DNA from: Epiperipatus broadwayi
Taxonomy: Eukaryota > Onychophora > Udeonychophora > Euonychophora > Peripatidae
Length of the DNA stretch: 64,000 nucleotides
Assembly: GCA_028023455.1 (NCBI GenBank)
Contig: JAQFVV010012395.1
Span: forward strand, 1,736,001 to 1,800,000
Reading direction: 5' to 3'
Shown: positions 58,961-64,000 of the stretch, one piece after another
Numbering within the stretch: position 1 is the first letter of the stretch
Layout of the letters: the number at the start of each line of letters is the position of its first letter
Made by a program: the position numbers and the translations under genes
Notes under the pieces: model-generated
Database searches by the model: none
What the model was told of the DNA's origin: nothing
The model's input: the letters and a program-made list of their open reading frames with translations, nothing else

Positions 58961-59800
58961 TACAACTGTTTTGCTGCTGTTTTCTGCAAACTAAAACTGA
59001 CAAATATGTGAAACACACTTTACAAAAAAATGTGTTATGTGGCCCCACAATTTCACGTGGTGATGTGATTTGGCAGATTGATGCAGAAGGGTTCCTGCAA
59101 GAAGTATATAACAGCAGAAGTATATACTACAACAGGGATTCAAATCAGAGAATGATATCGGTTATTATTGGGTTTCCCCCATATAATTATATACAATAGT
59201 TTTAAATTTTCACATAATGTTTTGGCTGCAATATTGAAAAAAAAATTTTTTTTTTTTTTTTTTGGAAACCAACTATACAAAAATTCTCTCAATCTTGATC
59301 TTAAGAAAATTAATTCTTAATTTTTTTTAATATATTTTAAAATTAAATGGGAAAGTTGATTACTATTAAATGGTAATATGTAATAATATTGCAGTTGGCT
59401 ATGATGATAGGTCTTAATTTTGACATCAGAACTACATCAAGGAAATGATACTGTACACATTTAATATTATTTGAAGGCTTTGATAAAACTTATCATACTA
59501 ATGGATTAAAATTGGATAAGGTGTACTACTGTATTTTTCTTTATTCTAATGATTAAATAACTATTCTATATTAAGTCAAGAGATTATTTTTTTGAAAACC
59601 AAAAGCATTTAAAAAAAGGTACATTAAATCAAAATTTATTCATACTGTGATTCTCTGAAGGTTGTGAATTCTTTTATATTTTTGATCTAGAACTACAATT
59701 TAAAGTTCAGTCATAACAATAAATGTATACAAGAAATAGAATAATTATTTTTTATAAATGTACAGAGTAATAACTTGCTAACTAAATTATAAAATGAATA
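58961..59800. other. AT-rich stretch, possible 5' part of the mariner remnant
   Basis: An open plus-strand frame at 59008-59199 overlaps sequence that may continue the mariner gene on the other strand, but I cannot identify its N-terminal domains. A ~25-bp A/T homopolymer junction lies at 59236-59263. Confidence 0.45.
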
Positions 59801-60185
59801 CAACATTTTGAATTAGTAACTTCATAAAAAGTAGATAGATATTAAATTCTGAAACAATCTTCTGAATATTAATCGGAATGGTTACAATTAGTTTATTTTG
59901 CATTCTTGTTAATTCTTAAATTGCTAAATCCAAAATAGTTTAAATTATTAACAATGTTTAACATGATAGGTAGTTAGGTTTATAAATTTTACACAACTTT
60001 TTGAATTAGTAACTTCATAAAAAGTAGGTCGGTATTAAATTTTGAAATAATCTTCTGAATACTAATCTGAGTGGCTATAATTAGTTTATTTTGTATTCTT
60101 GTTAATTCTTAAATTGTTAATCCAGATTAATTTAAATTATTAACAATATTTAACATGATAGCTAGTTCGGTTTATAAATTATGCA
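59801..60185. repeat. 193-bp tandem duplication
   Basis: 'caacattttgaattagtaac' at 59801 recurs as 'caactttttgaattagtaac' at 59994. The two ~193-bp units match closely along their length ('agtttattttg', 'taaattattaacaat', 'aacatgatag', 'ggtttataaatt'). No coding content was recognised. Confidence 0.92.
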
Positions 60186-62325
60186 TTTTATCTGACTTAC
60201 ATTTGCAAATATATCATTTAGTAGTTGCCTTATCCTATTGCTTACTTACTAATTTTAGGCAGGGAGTTTAACATTTGTGAAAAAAAAAAAAAAACATATT
60301 ATAATTTATAACAGTATTCCTTTTTGAAATTAATAATATTCTTTTAGTTTGCTTTTTAAAATCATGATATTTTACAGAATAATAATATTTTGCTGAAACA
60401 CCAATAAATTGAGTATATTATTTTTATTTGTAAAAATAGTTTAATTTTAGCATCAAGATTCCTTGATTATTTGTTTTATTACTATGTGGCCACTATTTGA
60501 TGCTGCTTGGAATATTTTTAATACATCTATTCGACTATCTATATTCCATTTTCTTTTTGTTTGTTTTTTTTAAAATACTGCTTCTATGTCACCAAGTCAG
60601 TCTGGGATAATTAATCAATAAATTAAACATTCAACATACTTTATGTATGTAAAATCTGGATTCATAAGTAGTTAAAAAAATAAACTAAAAGATAAAAAGG
60701 AAACATTTCCCCCACCACATGTTATAATAATTTTTTTTTAACTTGTTAGAAATTAATTTCAAAATAAACTTTGTGTTTTTCATTGATCTTGTGAAACCTT
60801 AGACTTGGAGATGTTCATTTGAATTGTTTTAATATTTTTTGGGTTTTTTTAATTATATAAAGTTAAAATAAACTTCTTGTATTTTTCATTCGTTTGTGAT
60901 GGAGATAAGAAAGTAAGAGAGAGTTTTATTGCCCATGCATGTTGCCAATAAATTACTTGGTTCAAAATGAAGTGATGATACTTTTATTTTATTTTTATTT
61001 TTGTGAAGCAGTGAGATTCATATGAATAAAAAAGAAGTTTCATTTTAAACTTTTCTTAAAAAATTTGTTGTTATTCTTTCAAAGCTGCTAGTTCATTTCT
61101 ATTTTAATTGTTTGATTTATACTTTTATTGAATCTAGCTGATAATTATTGTTTTCATCAAAGTCCGTAACACTTCTACAATTCACTGTTTTCCATCCCCT
61201 CCTCACCTTTTAAAAAGCAAAGAAGAAAGAGTAAATTTTAAAAATAGATAATAAAAATAATTTTTTTTACTAATCTCTCAATTACAAGTACTAAAAGAAG
61301 TTGTTTGAAATTATACATCAATTAATTTTGTAAGTCAATATTAGGTAGTATTATAAGAAATCAAAAGAAACCATAAAAATTTATAATAGATCATATTTTG
61401 CATCTTTCTCTCCCACTCCCTCTCCCATTGTTTCAAAACCAACAAAGAAAAAATAATATTAAAAGTTCACACACAAAAAAAGTCTTTGAATTTATTAATT
61501 ACATGGTATTATGATAAATATTTTTTTCCAAATCAAAAGAATTTTCAATTGATCGATTAGTCTAGTTTTCTTTCATGGTATATAATAAAAAAAATGTCAA
61601 TTAAATTTATAATGGTATTTCTAAATAGAAAATTATTTGCAAATTAGAAATTAGAAAAAAAAAAAACATTTATTGACTTTTTTATCATGGCTATTTCGTT
61701 TATAAGCAGTTAAAAAAAAAGACTTTAAATAAACAAACAATTAAAACTTAAAAATTCCATAAATTAATCAGTGTAAATTTTACCTATATATTATTTTATT
61801 ATAATAGCCTTTTAAAATCTTGCATGTTTCTATAATAAGCATTATTTTTTCAAACTAAAAAAACTTGAAATGTTTAGATATTAACATAATTGATGTGCCA
61901 AACTTAGTAAACATAAAATTATTAAATTTCATATATTGTATTTTTGATATCTAATTTTACGTTTTATTTTAAGATTTTTTTCTCTCTTTTTTCAAATTGT
62001 ACTGTTGATCTTTTTACTTTTTAAATACAAAATAACTATAATATTTAAAGTTATGGTCTTAATTTTCTCATAAATCAAAACTTATACACATGAGTCATAT
62101 GTATAAAATTATTGGAATTTATTAGGAATATTTGACATTGTGTCACAGATCTTAAGATTACTTATCATTGTTACCTACTACTTTAACATTACTTTTATTG
62201 ATTTTATTTAATAAATGCTTCCAGTTATAAATGAGGACCGGAGGCTTATATAGTTTTAGAGATTTAAGAAGCATTATGCATTTAGTTTTTATATTATGGG
62301 TAAAGACTTGATTTAAATAATAATT
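60186..62325. other. 2.1-kb AT-rich stretch, no gene seen
   Basis: A/T homopolymers (e.g. about 60280-60296 and 61661-61672) and nothing recognisable. Confidence 0.5.
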
Positions 62326-62329
62326 TCAT

Positions 62330-62690
62330 AAATTTAGTCAAAGCATACCCTAAAATATATTCATATTATGTAGCTATTGATGGTATACAGAAAAGCATTG
62401 ATAATAATGGCAGAATTTTTGAACCATTTCAAATGAAAGCTAGTATTACACAGGAATTTAGTATTGATCCTTGTGCAGCTTCATGAATTAGAATTCAAAA
62501 TGCAATTATGTTTTGATGGTAGGATTTTTAATTTGAACCGATTAAAGGAGGAAAATGAACATCTTCATTCCTAGATTTACATATATATTAGTTGTTGTGT
62601 TACTCTTATCAATTCAAACTATGAGCTAAAGAATTATTTGCATATTTTGAATGCAGTATACAAAAAGTTTGTTTTAGTAATTATTTAAAA
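62330..62690 (+). pseudogene. Non-LTR reverse transcriptase fragment
   Basis: Plus-strand pieces NGRIFEPFQMKASITQEFS (about 62407-62464; the 'NG.LT..F.V..GVKQGC.LSP' region), then CFDGRIFNLNRLKEENEH (about 62510-62565; the 'RTDG.LFNL.RL.AKTK' region before the FADD box), and NYLHILNAVYKKFVLVI (about 62630-62680; the 'F...FGL.INIKKTE' region). The catalytic FADD is not readable. It resembles the lineage at 3270-4770. Frames shift between the pieces. Order and spacing support an RT palm fragment of about 350 bp. Confidence 0.55.
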
Positions 62691-63302
62691 GGATAAATGA
62701 TAATATATTTTATTTTAATGTAGTGATTTATTTGCAAAATTTCATATGTGTTTTTGGCCAGGGATTGAGACTTTTTTTTACTGCCAAGGACCATTTGGAT
62801 ATTTATAATAGCAATTGTGGAGCTAAACAAAATGATTGTCTTAAAAATTAGATTGCTATAATTGATCAAACATTTAATTAATTTACCTTTAATCATTAGA
62901 GTTGGGCAATCTTTTAAGCTGGCAGGCCAATTTTACCTTGCCTTTTTTAAATCAGAACCATAATTTTTTTGCAAATTAAAAATAAAGTAACATCATTATT
63001 ATTATTAATGATTGTTGCACATTTAATGATAATGTATCCAATTTGCCTTGCAATTATTCTTCATGACACATTTATATTCTAGAATTTCTTTTTATGTTAT
63101 GATTAGATTAATTCTTCAGCAGCTAGGATGCAGCCATTCCCTTTAGAAAATGGTTTCAAAGTTTCTGCTTTTTAAAAGAAAAGAAAAATTGCCTTTCCAG
63201 AATTTTCTGATTTTTTTTTGTACTTTTTATGAGACATGTCAGCCACTTGACAAAGCTCCTTTTTAAGTTTTCTGTTTTATCTCGCAGCTATTAAACTCTA
63301 AA
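62691..63302. other. AT-rich stretch, no gene seen
   Basis: No recognisable features. The minus-strand frame at 62681-62896 is composition-driven. Confidence 0.5.
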
Positions 63303-64000
63303 CAGTGGTCTTCAACCTTTTCATACCTGCGGGCCGGCAAAAATAAGGATAAGATTTCGCAGACCAGCAGAAGTCTACAGATAAATTTTTTTAAAGATTT
63401 AAACTGCTTACCTTCACATGCTGAACATTTTTGAGTTGCACAGTCATACTGCTACAGAAAACAGTACATTCTCATTAATGTGCCTGCATTGCTACTTTTA
63501 TTATATCATTGTTAAAAACATGCAAAAATAAAATGTTATTCATCTGAATGTTGGGAAATACCACGGCTAGGGTAATTACATGACAATGATTATGATAAAT
63601 GTAATATCTGTATTTAATGTTAAATATACAAGATGAAGTTATATATATATGAAGTTGGTGTTTTTTTAATCTCATTTTTACCCAATTAAAAAAAAGAAAC
63701 AGAACAAAAAGTTGTTTTAGTAAAATGTGACATAGAAATAAAACAATCATTATAAAGGTGTCATATTGCTATAAATAAATAAATAATAGATATACATTCT
63801 CGATGAAGGGAAATCATCATCAATGATCTGTCTCCATTTTGTGAAGTTTACAATTTCAAAAAGAAATGTCACACACAAAATAAAAAGATGATACAAATGC
63901 AATAAAATTTTTTGCTATATGTGACCAATAAATGAGCTGATGCAATGTAGTGAAATTTTTAGAGGTGCATTCCTGCCATTGTATTAACTCAGTCATCTAT
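63303..64000. mobile_element. Non-autonomous hAT element, family H copy 2, running off the window
   Basis: It begins 'cagtggtcttcaaccttttc', the same terminus as copy 1, in the opposite orientation. The first ~350 bp are the reverse complement of copy 1's right half, including the subterminal 'gcgggccggcaaaa' and 'cagcagaagtctacagataa' blocks and 'aatgtgcctgcattg'. Beyond about 63660 collinearity ends: 'catttttacccaattaaaaa' at 63674 has the same orientation as at 34828 although the flanking DNA is inverted. The other terminus lies outside the window. Confidence 0.82.

Noticed and set aside
1-64000. CRISPR arrays, operons, ribosome binding sites, bacterial insertion sequences
   Set aside because: The window is eukaryotic; no regularly spaced short repeats with unique spacers and no prokaryotic gene structure were seen.

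Overview
The window looks like non-coding nuclear DNA from an animal. It is very AT-rich (roughly a quarter G+C by eye), with long A/T runs, AT and CA microsatellites, almost no long open frames, and a dense layer of old eukaryotic transposons: non-LTR retrotransposons, Penelope-like elements, hAT, mariner and Merlin DNA transposons, tRNA-derived SINEs, and foldback/MITE elements. I see no prokaryotic feature, no rRNA, no functional tRNA and no intact host gene. This mix suggests an AT-rich invertebrate. A mollusc such as a cephalopod is my guess and a cnidarian is the main alternative; neither can be decided from this window.

Layout. 1-5 kb: a decayed Penelope-like element with its reverse transcriptase (RT) and GIY-YIG endonuclease on opposite strands, then a very old non-LTR RT. 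6.4-9.1 kb: diverged tandem duplications, a MITE, a ~100-bp tRNA-derived SINE with target-site duplications (TSDs), and a 303-bp segment between 41-bp direct repeats. 9.8-10.9 kb: minus-strand debris that reads like WD40 repeats. 11.3-12.2 kb: tandem repeats, a foldback element and a SINE head. 12.5-17.3 kb: the longest LINE copy (ORF1 with a CCHC knuckle; ORF2 with APE endonuclease, RT and a C-terminal zinc finger), called family L here. 17.5-18.5 kb: a Merlin transposase. 20.7-26.7 kb: an RTE-like retrotransposon split by a Penelope-like element whose ~0.9-kb ends are inverted copies of each other. 26.9-29.9 kb: a nearly full-length RTE-like copy in the opposite orientation. 32.7-34.0 kb: a second family L copy. 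34.7-35.4 kb: a non-autonomous hAT element with a TSD. 37.3-38.3 kb: a third RTE-like copy. 40.2-41.9 kb: a ZBED5/FAM200-type hAT transposase. 42.0 kb: a SINE. 44.0-45.5 kb: a third family L copy interrupted by a longer SINE. 47.1-47.7 kb: a long foldback element. 50.8 kb: a SINE. 52.9-53.4 kb: a coiled-coil ORF. 56.6 kb: a MITE. 57.3-57.8 kb: a diverged repeat. 58.4-58.95 kb: a mariner transposase. 59.8-60.2 kb: a tandem duplication. 62.3-62.7 kb: an RT fragment. 63.3 kb to the end: a second copy of the hAT element.

Nothing here works as a pathway; the elements relate by descent and nesting. The main points are: (1) a tRNA-headed SINE that shares its whole 3' part with the terminal region of the Penelope-like element; (2) the Penelope-like element inserted in an RTE-like copy with an apparent ~21-bp TSD; (3) three RTE-like copies that all carry FAND where non-LTR RTs normally have FADD; (4) an unusual number of short head-to-tail duplications, several inside transposons.
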